DNA of 64,000 nucleotides from the NCBI GenBank assembly GCA_021234155.1, contig JAJEKV010000426.1, forward strand, positions 144,553 to 208,552, written 5' to 3'. This DNA comes from Isoetes taiwanensis. Taxonomy: Eukaryota > Streptophyta > Lycopodiopsida > Isoetales > Isoetaceae. This document shows, piece by piece, positions 22,861 through 33,961 of this stretch. The notes below the pieces were generated by a model, which worked only from the letters and a program-made list of their open reading frames with translations, had not been told where the DNA came from and ran no database searches. The translations under genes and the position numbers were made by a program. Position 1 is the first letter of the stretch, and each line of letters opens with the position of its first letter.

Positions 22861-25274
22861 TTGTTCCATAACCTTGCTTTATGTGAATTTAAAGAGGAGT
22901 TGTGCTTTTACATAGGAGACTTTATTGGCAGTTGTAGAGTAGAAGTCAGTTTCAAATGTATACTGCCATAGAGTAATCTAATTTACCTTGGGATGGGATC
23001 GTAAGCAAGTCTGAACATGTTGCTTTGTGTATACTAAGATGGGATGCAGAAGAGCATTAGCGCAGGTTCTAACAAGTGGCATTGGATTTTCCCAGGTAAA
23101 GATTGTTATTTACCATTTCAGTGGAATGTGAATCACAGATTGTCCTCTCTGTCATGGTTTCATCATAGCGCATATTTGCTGCCAATAGTTGAAGTAGGAT
23201 GCTGATTTCCTGTTCAAAATGAAGGCTGGTTATGGTCTTGGCACATATTACGGTGAGATTGTTCTAAACAGCATATACAATGGTGCATTGGACATATTTC
23301 TGTTATATGGCAGTCTTATAGATGTTATTACTGTTATAGAACATAGAATTATGTAATATGCTGAATATTTGATGAAAGACATTGACTATGAACTCTGAAA
23401 GTGGTGTTAGGATCAGTATGTAAAGCAGCAATGAAATAATATAATGATGAAGGTCTGATTGAAAATGTTATATATCTGAGATAATGGCTTTATTATGTGG
23501 ATGGACAATTGTTTGATACAGATTTAGATGTATGTAAATATGGAATGTTGACATGGATAATATGTTGATATAATGGTATTTAGTATAATTAGAACAGAAT
23601 ATGAAAGAAAACAGAAACAAGAAGATAAGCCTTAGAATAATATGAGAATATTTGCCATTCATGGAAGTCCCTTAACTATGGCCTGGGTTAATAGCCAATA
23701 AGGATTTTTTGGGTTGGTTCGGATCTTGAATGGAGCAGTGTAACTGTATAATGTACATCATACTGTGTAAATCTAGATGTGAACCGTAAATAAGAAGAAC
23801 ACGTAAGCCTAATTACTATTCTCAATAGCAGTCCTATGCATGCTTACAGACATCCTAGCTATAATTCTTTTTCTTATTTTTCAGGAGGTGCTTTCTTGTC
23901 TGTTGCAAATGCATTTTGGGTGTATAGTCACATAAAGGCAAGTCACTTGGAGGCTATACATGCATGTATATTGAGGCTTTCTAATTATTTCATATATACT
24001 CTTTGTTGTGCAAAGTTCCGAAGATTTTTGTCCAAACGAATACAGCAGCCTTAGTTGCCAGCATAAGTTTTCACAAATTTACATGCAGCATTACTAGCAT
24101 TCAGAAGTGAGACAAGAGTTTATACTTACCAAATGCTTACATTTACGAAAGGTACAACATTTACATATGACATTGGCATGACATTCTTTAAATTGTCTAG
24201 AAGTGATATTATAGATTTTTGAATATGATCTTGCTCTTATGAGCGTTATTTGGTAACCTCTATATTCCGTTTTATCATTGACATCGGGCGCAAACCATGG
24301 ACAATTTACAAAGAAAACTAGTTCACTTCATTGGCAAGCCAAGAGCATGCATGCGTAGACAAATTGAATTCATATTGTAAGGATGGGAATTAGTGTTAGA
24401 TCTAAATTCTTTAAATGGGCTCTCTATTGTAAAATCAATTGACTGATTTCCTTCGCACATAAAAAGGTTTTATGAGAATGCTGACTGTTTGGTTATATGT
24501 TGAAAGGAATGGATCATAATAAATTCTCATAATCAATTTCTTAGGAATGTTTGGCCGCTCACGCTTTTATATAGAATAAAAATATACGATTCAAAATAGA
24601 TAGCTTTAGATAGATTCTCACCACAAAAATAGTTTAGGCCAACCAAGTGACTGCAAAATAAATATAGGCCACAAACATTTTCTCCAGTTAAGGACTCCCC
24701 AGGCACAGGCACTCCCCGCACACATGTTAAAGTTCAAACAACATGTAATTAACAACAATGTCCATGGAATCTAGGCAACAATAGTAAGTAACATATATTC
24801 CTATAGAATTGAAACTAAATACATTTGGCAATTGCCCAACAACAATTTAGGGAAAAATTGAAGCAGAAACTAAATACATTTGGCAATGTTGCCCAACAAC
24901 AATCTAGGAAAAAATTGAAGCGGGAAGAATTACTTTATTAATCCTTCTCCCCTTGGCCCTATTCCCTCCTGATCCTACTATGTGTTCATAACTACATTTG
25001 TAATGTAAGTACAATGATTAACATTTACTTCAATTAAACATTTCAAAAATTGCAATTACAATTGATAAATGTGCCGAAAAAATATTTTGCATCAAATGTA
25101 CCATCCTTTGGAACATCTGGCATGAATGTTGGCTTTTGATTAAGATTCGCCTTGTAAACTAAAAAATCCTTTGATAGTTATTGGTCTTTCGCCAGATTTG
25201 CTAATCTCATTTGAGAAATATTCGCCAAAATTTTTACATCTTTTGAGGCTGAAAAAAAATTAGAGACAACACTA
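22861..25274. other. Right part of the 12-kb hAT element, one possible exon
   Basis: Mostly featureless AT-rich sequence. At 23883-24050 a TTTTTCAG acceptor precedes an open stretch (GGAFLSVANAFWVYSHIK) that could be an exon I cannot identify. GGCGAA/TTCGCC words near 25150-25230 are hAT subterminal motifs. Confidence 0.4.
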
Positions 25275-26180
25275 GATCTGTGTGGCCCCTTGAATGTGCA
25301 AAGTAGAAACAATAAAAGGTACTTTATAACATTCACTGATGACTATAGTAGGAAATGCAAGACATACTGTTTGGCAAGGAAATCTCAAGCTTTGAGTGCA
25401 TTCAAGCAATATATAGCAGAGATGGAGAGAGAAACAAGTCATCAACTTAAATGCATTAGGTCTGATAGAGGAGGAGAGTATCTGGCCAAACAATTCAAAC
25501 AATTTTGCATAGCTCATGGTATTAAGAGGCAGCTGACCTGCAGATATTTCCCTCAGCAAAACGGGGTTTCTGAGAGGAAGAACATAACCTTGATGGATGC
25601 AGTGAGAGCAATGATCAAGGGAAGTGGTCTGCCCAATAAACTATGGGAAGAAGCTTTGAATACTGCAGTTCTAATACAAAACATGTTGCCTTTAGCTAGT
25701 CTAAAGGGCAACATCCCAGATATTCTTTGGAATCCAAACAAAAGGCTAAACTATGAAAGGTTAAAGGCTTTTGGCTGCTTGGTGTATACTCATGTTCCAG
25801 CTGAGCTAAGGAAAAAATTAGACAACAAAGCTGAAATAGGATTCCTTGTAGGGTATGATGAGGAATCTAAGGGTTACAGGATATATGTATCTGAAACCAA
25901 ATCTATCATTATTAGCAGGGATGTTTTGTTCAATGAGGGCATCCTATATAAGGACAGATATAAAAAGGGACTGAAAACTGTCATAACAAAACCAGAGGTA
26001 CAACCTGGATTTGAAATAGATGATATAGATGATAATGAGGAAGAAATTCCAAGTTCAGTAGAAATAAATGTTCCAAAGATGGCAAATGAACCAACAGAGG
26101 AACAAGATCAAGGAGGTTTAGGGGATCAGCACTTAGGAAAGAAGAAAAGGAAAACTCAGGCCGAGAAATTAGTAAGCTAA
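25275..26180 (+). pseudogene. Copia integrase core and C-terminus
   Basis: It continues the frame cut at 13268: DLCGPLNVQSRNNKRYFITF, then TDDYSRK, CIRSDRGGEYLAKQFKQFC (second catalytic Asp) and YFPQQNGVSERKN (catalytic Glu). A GKG/GYDEESKGYRIY region typical of the copia integrase C-terminus follows. It inserts element cDNA into the genome. The frame ends at a TAA (26178-26180) before the RT region, where an intact polyprotein would read through. Confidence 0.93.
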
Positions 26181-26214
26181 ATTAGAAGAAGGAAAATTAT
26201 ATGGCAGAAATGAT

Positions 26215-27902
26215 TTGGAAAGGAGCAGAAGAGTTGTTGCATTTGAACATGAACAAATTATGGCCATACTAGAGGATGAAGTAGTTCCTCAAAGCTTTGA
26301 GGAAGTTCAACAAAGTAAGGACAAAGATAAGTGGATAGCAGCCATGGATGATGAGATTAAATCATTTCAAGAGACTAAAATATATGAGCTGGTTAAATCT
26401 GATGGTAAGCAAAATATTATTGGAAGTAAATGGTTGTACAAAATAAAATTAAACCCTGATGGGACTAAGAAATATAAAGCAAGATTGGTTGCTCAGGGAT
26501 ACACACAGAAAAAGGGACGAGACTATGACGAAACTTACTCTCCTATAGTCAAGCTTACAAGCATCAGAGTGTTACTAGCTATGGCTAATGCAATGAATTT
26601 GGAAATACACCATATGGATGTAAAAACAGCTTTTTTGAATGCAACCCTTGAAGAGGAAGCTTATATGAAACAGGCTCCAGGATATTCACATGGAAATGAT
26701 ATGATTTGGAAGCTTAACAGGGCGGTTTATGGGCTGAAACAATCACCAAGGGAATGGTATCTATGTATAAATCATTTCTTGCAGGAACAGGGTTTCAAAA
26801 AATTGCAAAATGATGGGAATCTTTATAAATTTAAGAAAGATGGAGAATATTGCATTATTGCTTTATATGTTGATGATTGTATTATGGTTGCAAGTTCAGT
26901 ACAAATTCTGAACATGTGCAAAGATATTTTAAAGGCTAGGTTTCAAATGTCAGACCTAGGTGAGCTGGAAAAATTCCTTGGAATTGAAGTCGTCAGGAAC
27001 AGAGATTTGAAATGGATAAAACTGCACCAAAGCACACATATTGGAAATATGCTAAAGAGGTTTAACCTTACAGAATCTAAACCTTCTAAGATTCCCATAA
27101 TAACAAGGCATAGGCTGACAGAGGTCTATAATATCACCAATGAGGAGATTATTGAAATGGAAAATGTGCCATATAGAGCCCTAATTGGCTGTCTACTGTT
27201 TTAGACCTGACATAGCATATGCAGTCAACATTTTGAGCAGAAGGAATCATGATGCTACTAAAGTTCATTGGTATTTGTTTCAACTCAGAAGATCTGACCA
27301 TGATGAGTTATAGTGATGCAGATTGGGGAGGAGATCTGCACACAAGAAGATCAACATCTGGTTATGCAATCTTCTTAGGAGGAGGAGTAATAACATGGAA
27401 ATGCAAAAAACAAACTGCAGTAGCAATGAGTTCAGCTGAAGCAGAATATGCTGCATCTTCTCTAGTTGCCAAAGAAGTAGTGTGATTGAGGAGATTGCTC
27501 AATGAAATAGGATGTAGACAACAAGCACCAACAGAAATATTGACTGACAGCCAGAGTTGTATAGCAATTGTCAAGAACCCAGTCTATCATGATAGAACCA
27601 AACACATTGAGCTAAACATGCATTTCATAAGGGATCTAGCAGAGAAGAAGATCATACAGATGACTTATGTTGATACAAATAATCAAGTTGCAGACGTATT
27701 CACTAAAGCCCTGCCAGAAACTAAACTTGTGAAGTTCAGGAGTGAATTAAATGTGACAGAACATATTGCAGGGTTACAGACTCTTATTCAAGTTGCAGAC
27801 ACTGAAACTCTGTCAAGAACTAAATCTGTAAGGTTCAGGGATAAATTAAATATACCAGGACATGTTGCAGACTTACAGACTTATAAGTTGAAGGAGGAGT
27901 GA
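26215..27902 (+). pseudogene. Copia reverse transcriptase and RNase H
   Basis: RT blocks in order are WIAAMDDEIKSF, GSKWLYKIKLNPDG, KARLVAQGYTQ, HHMDVKTAFLNATLEEEAYM (first catalytic Asp), VYGLKQSPREWY and ALYVDDCIM (YVDD catalytic pair). The frame stops at 27202. A frameshift plus loss of the segment after KVHW follows. RNase H resumes with SYSDADWGGDLHTRRSTSGY, SSAEAEY, TDSQSCI, KHIEL and VADVFTKAL. Its TGA stop (27900-27902) is made by the first bases of the 3' LTR. Confidence 0.95.
27888..27899 (+). other. Polypurine tract of the copia element
   Basis: The purine-rich GAAGGAGGAG lies immediately before the TG that starts the 3' LTR. Confidence 0.85.
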
Positions 27903-28631
27903 TGAGTTGTCAGCTTATAAGTCATGTTTACAGGCCAATGATTAAAGTTGTGGAATGGTACAACTTGAGAAGGATTGATCAATGTATAATCATGGTCTTT
28001 GAAGCCTTGAGTGCACAAGCGTATAATATGGTATGAAATGCCATGGTTAACATATTAAAGGGTTCAAAATTCCAATGGTTAGAAAATCCAAAAAGTGATT
28101 CCACGCCTGTGGGATAATGGCTCGAACATCTTATAAATGGCCTTATGCCTGTGGGATATATGCAGGAATCGAAGGACTCAAAGTAGAATGTTGATCTGGC
28201 ATGAAACCACCGGAATGAAGAAGATATAGCCGGGAATGCGTTGAATACATGGGGTTGAATAGAATGAGGTGTTGAGCAGTGATTATGGAGAAGATCCTGG
28301 CAGTATATAGGCCAGTCAAAGCATGAACAGTAATCGAGTCAATACATGAACTCTGCTACAGTGAATGGCTTGTATTTCAATGGTCATTACTGGTTTTAAT
28401 GATTGTGTAGCTTATGAACACTTCTTCTATTGAACTATAGAGAATTAGAGACCACAATTTGGCCTCTCTATAAGTTCTTATTTGAAGGAAATACCTTATG
28501 TTGTTAAAACTTGATGTGAATATAGTTTTGACAAGGCTATATGATGTTTGAAGGTTATGCAAAGTTAAAACCTTACTAGGCATTCCAGGAAGTTGGTTGA
28601 TCATCATATTTAATTTTCTAAAAGCCCTTCA
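27900..28631 (+). repeat. 3' LTR of the copia element
   Basis: It matches 10879-11609 with about twenty single-base differences by eye, and ends CCCTTCA before the AGTGT target duplication. Confidence 0.95.
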
Positions 28632-29589
28632 AGTGTGCCTCTTTAGGAGACTTACATGGAAGACCCTATGGATTTTGAGATGTACTGGAAGGTCCAACTT
28701 GTAGGATTGGCTACCTACTCTTTTGGTTATCCGGAATGGCCCAGCCCATCTTGGAGCAAGCTTCTTGCAATTGCCGATGCGGAGCTTCGCTTGCTTGACT
28801 TTGATCTTCAGCCATACGTTGTCTTCAACCTGGAATTCCCTTACCATTATGTGCTTATCGGCTATGGCTTTTCTGCCTACTTCTCGCTGCTAGAAGATAT
28901 CCTCTTACCTCCTCCACTAACTGTTGCATATCCGATAACATCTGCTGGGAGACTTCCACTTTTGACACTGGATTGTGCCATGTATCTGGGGTGAGACACT
29001 GATACCCATAATTAATCATGAAAGGAGACATCTGGGATGACTCTTGCTTGGTGCTGTTGTAGGCAAACTCCACTAAGTGGATGAAATCATCCCACTTAGA
29101 CTGTTTGTTCCAAACATAATTCCTTAACATGTCCTCGATGATTCGGTTGGTTCGCTCCGTCTGACCATCCGTCTGAGGATGGTATGCTGTGCTCATAGAG
29201 AGCTTCATCTGAATGGTGGTAAATAGATCCTGCCAGAATGCACTCATAAATTTTGAATCTCTATCCGAGATTATTTCCCTCGGTATCCCGTGGAGTCTAA
29301 AGATCTCTTTGGTAAACAATACGGCAGTGTCCAATGCCGTGTCTGTGGTCCTACACGGCACGAAATGTGCCATCTTCAACAACTTGTCCACCACCACCAT
29401 TAATGCATCTTTGCCGCTTATAGTTCTCGGGAGTCTCGTAATGAAATCCATACTTATGGCTTCCCATTTTGCATTTGGCACAGGCAATGGCTCTAAAGCT
29501 CTTGGAATCCGGAGTTGTTCCGCTTTTGTCTGCTGACATAGCTGACACTCATGAATGTACCTGGCTATTTGCTTCTTCAATTCCGTCAA
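28632..29589 (-). pseudogene. Gypsy (chromovirus) integrase
   Basis: The minus strand shows the zinc-domain tail RYIHECQLCQQTKAEQLRIP, the core DFITRLPRT, SDRDSKFMSAFWQ and YHPQTDGQTERTNR (DDE residues), then a 3'-end region VWLKIKVKQAKLR with GPFRITKRVG and HRVFHVSLLKRHT. A frame break near 28850 separates core and tail. The C-terminal chromodomain continues at 10878 beyond the copia insertion. Upstream, the frame is fused directly to the first residues of reverse transcriptase, so RT and RNase H have been lost between them. Confidence 0.95.
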
Positions 29590-30201
29590 CTCCTAAGGCG
29601 ACATCCTGTAGGGCGCCTTACTTGTTGGCTTCGTTCCTGGCTCAAGTGCTAGTTCACACTCGACTCCTCTGTAAGGTAGAAGTTGCTTGATCTCATCTGG
29701 GAACAAATCGTGGAATTCCTTCACCAACTTGGCTATGGGCTTTGGGAGCTTGCTCAACGCTTTGGCCTCTTTGTCTTCCTCTGCCTCTTGCTCGTCAATT
29801 TTGAGTTTAAAGACATAGGCCACTTGCTCCTTCCTTATGCATCTAAGTAGCTTCTTACTAGACATGCATTGCATGATTGGGGTGACTTCTTTACCTGTTA
29901 TCTCAATGACCTTGCCCTCTGGCATCGTTAAGGTTACTTTTCGCTTCCCACAATCAATCACGGCTCTAGCCGGTCCAAGGTATTCCATGCCTATGATCAA
30001 GTCATACTTGCCGATGTTCATCACTTCCGCTCCTATTCCAACATTGATACCTGGCAAGTCGATCCTCTTTCCTGTTGTGTGTCGGATTGCCCCACTTGCC
30101 AATACAACCGGTCTAGGCTTGGAGTTCAAAGGCTTCAGCTTCAACATCTCTACCATCCTTGGTGAAGCAAAATTGTGGGTACTCCCTATGGCTATCAACA
30201 C
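29590..30201 (-). pseudogene. Gypsy aspartic protease and first residues of reverse transcriptase
   Basis: Reading from 30201, IGSTHNFASPRMVEMLKLKP is the retropepsin active-site region (normally DSGATH or DSGSTH; here the Asp position reads A-I-G). LIIGMEYLGPARAVID (normally LGMDWL) follows. The frame proceeds through the PR-RT linker to FHDLFPDE and KAPYRMSP, the start of RT, and meets a TAG at 29590. The next codons, ELTELKKQIARYI, jump straight into integrase. The loss of the catalytic Asp is either decay or a miscall by me. Confidence 0.85.
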
Positions 30202-30299
30202 TATGAAGGACTTGGCCCGGACCTTCCCATCGTCGAAATGACTTGGTACTGACTCTCAACATTCTCGGAGTCAATAGCAGCAAAGATGTGGCACTTACC

Positions 30300-31580
30300 C
30301 TAGATGTAGTCGTGAGCATATTCTTCGTCGATCTCCGGGAGTGTCTCCCATCCTCCTAGCTCTATCAACGCCGCATTCATCACAAATGGGCAGTTATGTG
30401 TCCGATGTCCTTGCTGGAAGCACCTGAAGCACAACTGCTTTTCAATACATTTCTGCCTCCTCCTTGGGGATGGACTGTAAGAACTGCTTCACTGCTTTGG
30501 AGTAGTTTAAACCACCTCCTTGCTCCTTATCCTTGAAGCTGACCTGCTTCTTGTCCTGCTTGCCGAAATTTGCGTTGTCTTGCTTTCCATAATTTGCATT
30601 GTACTGCGGTCTAGTAGCTGCTGGGCTTGTTGCTCTTGGGCTGTAGCTTCATGTAGCCTTCCCCTTGTCCTGATAGTACTGTTGCCTCGACCCACTCCCT
30701 TGAGGTCCTGTTCCTTGCAAGCTCACTGCTTTCGACTCTGCTTCTGACACTATTCTGGGGTTTATTGCTCTCACCGGCTTCTTGATCTCCTCGTTCAAGC
30801 CTTCAACGTACCCCTCTACTGCATGTCTTTCACTCAATTTGGCACATAGAGCCTCGACCTCATGAACTCTTCGGTGTACTTCTGGACTGTCTTATTGCCC
30901 TGCTCCAACCTGTAGAACATTTGCATCATATGACACTTGTATTCCCTCGGCACGTAATGACACTTAAATGCCTTGGAGAACTTCTTAAATCTGCAGCTGT
31001 CTCTGCTTAACCCATGGGCTTTGGCATAGCCTTTCCACCAAATTCTTGGCTGCTCCCTTGAGATTGGCTGTTGCTACCCTGCCCTTGTCCTTATCCTTCA
31101 TGCTATAAGCATTCCCATACTCCCTCATTTCATCCAACCAAGCCTCGGCTTCCATTCCAGACCTGTTATCCCCTGAGAACTGTTCCAACTTCCTGAGTTT
31201 CTACACGTTGCTCAGTGCCGGGTCGACTTTCTTCTGATAGTTGGCTTCCATTCTGCCCCTATCACGATTGGGACCCTCCCGACGGTCCTGTCAATCGTTC
31301 TCCTGCTCTTCAGATTCGGAGTCGGAGTCGGTTCAGGTAGTTGGACATTTTGGTCTGGTCCCATTGTTGCCGCCCCTGTCGGCAAGGCTCTTATTTCGTG
31401 GATATCCGACCTTATCTGCGATAATTCCTCTTCTGGGGTTCGTGCCTCGAACTCCTGGAACAGGTTCCTTGGCTGAAATTGCCTTGCGGGTATTTGGTCT
31501 TCCTGAGGTTGTCTATCTTCTTCCACATTCCTGGGTGCTCTAGCTGCATACACATTAGATTGCACTCTGATGATTAGCTT
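30300..31580 (-). pseudogene. Gypsy gag with CCHC zinc knuckle
   Basis: Minus-strand segments in several frames read PRNVEEDRQ (31540), MEQFSGDNRSGMEAEAWLDE (31188), PREYKCHMMQMFYRLEQGNK (near 30930), VEGYVEGLNEEIKKPVR (30830) and finally the knuckle CFRCFQQGHRTHNC (near 30400-30440). This is a retrotransposon Gag capsid region followed by a nucleic-acid-binding knuckle. There are at least three frame changes and stops. No ATG precedes the first frame, which stays open up to about 31605 on the minus strand; a CAG at 31566-31568 could be a splice acceptor. Confidence 0.88.
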
Positions 31581-31728
31581 TTTGTTTGTTATTGCATTGG
31601 TTTATGTGGTGATATAGTTATGGGGACAAAATATATCAAAAGAACATACATAACGCCATCACTTATATTCATAAGATATAATATTTTTACATTCAATAAA
31701 TAGAGATAGAGAATTAGACATTTTAATC
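31581..31728 (-). other. Short AT-rich spacer between gene X and gag
   Basis: Contains TTTATTGAATGTAAAAATATTATAT on the minus strand just past the gene X stop, a plausible poly(A) or termination region. No promoter palindromes are seen here, unlike the two spacers upstream. Confidence 0.4.
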
Positions 31729-33252
31729 CTATTCTTGGAATCTTCTGTATGCTAGGTTGTCTTCCAAGAATTTCTTCACTTGGGTTGTGCCAACTGTTTG
31801 CCCCAAGTTTCTAAGGATGTTGGTGGCCGTGCCACATTGGAGTGCTATCACCAAGTCTTCGGCTCTCCTCTCCGATGTGTAGGCTGTGGTGACGGCCAAC
31901 CTGCCATGTCGCCTGTATGGGACCGCAAAGTCGAAGATGCTTAAAGCTATTGTCCTCTTGACCAGGATGACATGATCGATGTTTGGGGGCATCCGGGCGT
32001 GTCTTTCGAATCCTGAGAGGGCAATCAGCATGAAGACTCCTTCTTCTCCGCATGGGCTAAACTGGCAGTGTATAACCGCTATCCTTCCGTCGGTGAGGAG
32101 TGGCAAGTAAAACCTAAGGGCTTTGTCGTATCGTGCCCTGCCCTGCCTCCCCGGCCTCTTCTCTGGTTCTGATTTCGGCCCTGTGTCTTCCGGAGTATTC
32201 GTCTACCAGTACCGCTATCATCTCCCTGTAGTCGCCGAACATGGACCTGGAAGAGGTCAAGTTGATATTGCCTCTTTCTTGTCTGACTGGTGCTACTGCA
32301 GAGGTGCTGGGTAGGAGTGCACTCGTTGTTTTCCCTCTGATTCCCATCCGCTCTTGGAGTGCTATGAGTTCCTCCTCTGAGGATAGCTCCTGTTGTGCCA
32401 TCATCTGCCTGATGATGGTGTAGGCTTGGATATCTGTTGATTGTTGATGACTGGCCAGTGTAAGTGCGGGCCTCCCTCATACTGATGGGGAAGTCCTGAG
32501 CCTCCCGGTCGATGAAGTCATCGAGGTCGGGCTACTGGCATAGAAGGTGTAGGAGCTCGTCTATCCTGTAACCCCTGTCCCTGCACTCGGGGAGGTATGC
32601 TTCTCCTTGAATGATAACCGGGGTTAGACTGGTAACCCAAGTGGTGGAGCTATTCTTGTTGCTCTCAAACCTTCTTCGAAGCTCGGGAGGTCTTCCTCTG
32701 CTTGCTGCCTTTCCTGTATGGGGTCGATGTCGATGATGTCTTCCACGTCATACCCATGTCCTTTCTCTTCCTCCTACTCTGCCTTCGTACTCCAGAAGCA
32801 TCTGCTCCTCTTTACCTGCTTCCATGGCCATGGGTTCAAGCTCTAGAGGTTGAACAGAGGGTTCTCCTATCTGGGTTTGGGCTCTTTGGGACAAGAATAT
32901 AGCTACAGCTGCAGTGTAGGAGAAGTATCTCCTCCTATTTGTGGCTATAGTCATGTAGTTGGGCATGCGGGTAGCCTTATTTTCTATGTACTTGTCTATT
33001 TTTGGGATGTCCTGCAGAGCTGCACGGAGAGCCATGCTAGGTGCAAACTATCCTATGCAGGGGGGAAGTTATACCAGAGAGGGGCTCTATCTTGGCATGG
33101 AACTCTGTCATGATCTCTTGATAGAAGGGAGTATCATTAATGGTGGCATCCACATCGATCTCCTTTTGAAAGACAGCGAAGATCGAGTCGATGTCAGCTT
33201 CAGCCACATGAGCAGTGGTGCTGTACCATTGCCTGAATGCAGAAGTTGCCAT
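31729..33252 (-). pseudogene. Gene X: unidentified long ORF between the H3-like gene and gag
   Basis: ATG at 33252 (MATSAFRQWYSTTAHVAEAD) lies about 110 bases after a TATA box. Reading with several frameshifts and stops (near 33050, 32745, 32620, 32530, 32110), minus-strand patches include IATNRRRYFSYTAAVAIFLS, IIQGEAYLPECRDRGYRIDE, MMAQQELSSEEELIALQERM, a late hydrophobic patch around GVFMLIALSGF, VLVKRTIALSIFDFAVPYRR-like sequence and a C-terminus ending NLAYRRFQE. Intact length would be near 500 residues. I recognise no family, and it is not Gag, protease, RT or integrase. Its own promoter module suggests separate expression. A structural or regulatory role within the element is possible but unsupported. 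Confidence 0.55.
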
Positions 33253-33362
33253 GATGTTAGTGCTGCTGGGGTTATCAAATAGATATGGAAGCGCCTCTGG
33301 GAGCTGAGAAATCACCTTGGAGTGAGGAGCAATAGAGTAGGGTGCAAATGAGGGTTGTGGTC

Positions 33363-33384
33363 CTATTTATAGGCAAAACCCTAA
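33363..33384 (-). promoter_or_regulatory. TATA box and telobox before gene X
   Basis: The minus strand carries CCTATAAATAGG (33363-33373 core), with the telobox AAACCCTAA on the plus strand at 33376-33384 just upstream of it. The gene X ATG is about 110 bases downstream. The same pair of motifs precedes the H3-like gene. Confidence 0.65.
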
Positions 33385-33542
33385 TTTGGGAAATTTTTAG
33401 GTTTGGGGATATCTATCACTTTGAAGTGCTGCTATGCAATTCATAGGAATCTAGATAAAAAAGTGCATCCTAAGGATCTTTTTGCAATAAATTTCATCTA
33501 ATTTGGAGGTAGTTGGGATGAGTTTGGGTCATTTTGGTCTGA

Positions 33543-33614
33543 CCACTCACACAGTGCGCGAGAGCCATTCTCAAAAAGTTTGAAAATGCTCCTGGCGCAC
33601 CCTGTGAGGGGTGG
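33543..33614 (-). repeat. Palindromic repeat A1 (upstream of gene X)
   Basis: About 72 bases. Outer arms CCACTCACACAGTGCGCG and GCGCACCCTGTGAGGGGTGG are imperfect inverse complements. The core contains CATTCTCAAAAAGTTTGAAA. Other copies are at 33747, 44018 and 44223. Confidence 0.85.
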
Positions 33615-33746
33615 GCTCCTGTTGGGGTCCAAGATGGCTCAAAATTTACAATCTAAGGGTAGAACCCTACTTATCTCGGCGAGTTAGTGCGGTCTGTGCC
33701 CTTACTTTCTTCATTTGGGCAAGTCTGGACATAGATCAGTGGCCGA

Positions 33747-33820
33747 CCACTCACACAGTGCGTGAGAGCCATTCTCAAAAAGTTTAGAAATGCTCCTAGC
33801 GCACTCTGTGAGGGGTGGGG
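33747..33820 (-). repeat. Palindromic repeat A2 (upstream of gene X)
   Basis: Same family as A1, starting 204 bases from it: CCACTCACACAGTGCGTG ... GCGCACTCTGTGAGGGGTGG. The A1-A2 spacing is almost identical to B1-B2 near 44018-44295. Confidence 0.85.
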
Positions 33821-33961
33821 TAAAAAACACTGACTTTTTGTCCAAATTAGGTAATTCCAATTGCAATATTATTATTATAGCCTGATTACTTACACTTTTG
33901 CACTTCAAACTTGATCAAAACATATTTTCATATTTACAAAAGTTTTGTAACTACATCAAGT

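Larger units (their letters stand above)
13269..25274 (+). mobile_element. 12-kb hAT-type transposon with captured gene fragments and no transposase
   Basis: It is flanked by the 8-base duplication GATCTGTG (13261-13268 and 25275-25282). The right end is the inverted repeat TAGTGTTGTCTCTAA. The left end begins TTGTCTCTAA and lacks the first five bases, which a slip between GTG repeats would explain. The left subterminal GGCGAATATTCGCC palindrome matches the right end of the hAT element at 35120-43820, so the two are one family in opposite orientation. The 8-base duplication fits hAT. I see no transposase here, so it would have depended on a relative. Confidence 0.85.
10879..28631 (+). mobile_element. 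Ty1/copia retrotransposon, inserted in the gypsy integrase, itself split by a hAT element
   Basis: Two LTRs of 731 and 732 bases flank a copia gag-pol in the order gag, protease, integrase, RT, RNase H. The 5-base duplication AGTGT is perfect (10874-10878 and 28632-28636). By eye the LTRs differ at roughly twenty positions, so insertion was not recent. The coding region has in-frame stops at 12331 and 26178, a frameshift with small deletion near 27205-27250, and a 12-kb hAT element inside the integrase core. Confidence 0.95.

Noticed and set aside
11355-28607. A 76-codon antisense frame found twice (11355-11585 and 28377-28607)
   Set aside because: It is LTR sequence of the copia element, antisense to the element.
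33543-33820. CRISPR-like array from the repeated palindromes
   Set aside because: Only two copies per locus, 204 bases apart, in plant nuclear DNA; no array structure or cas genes.
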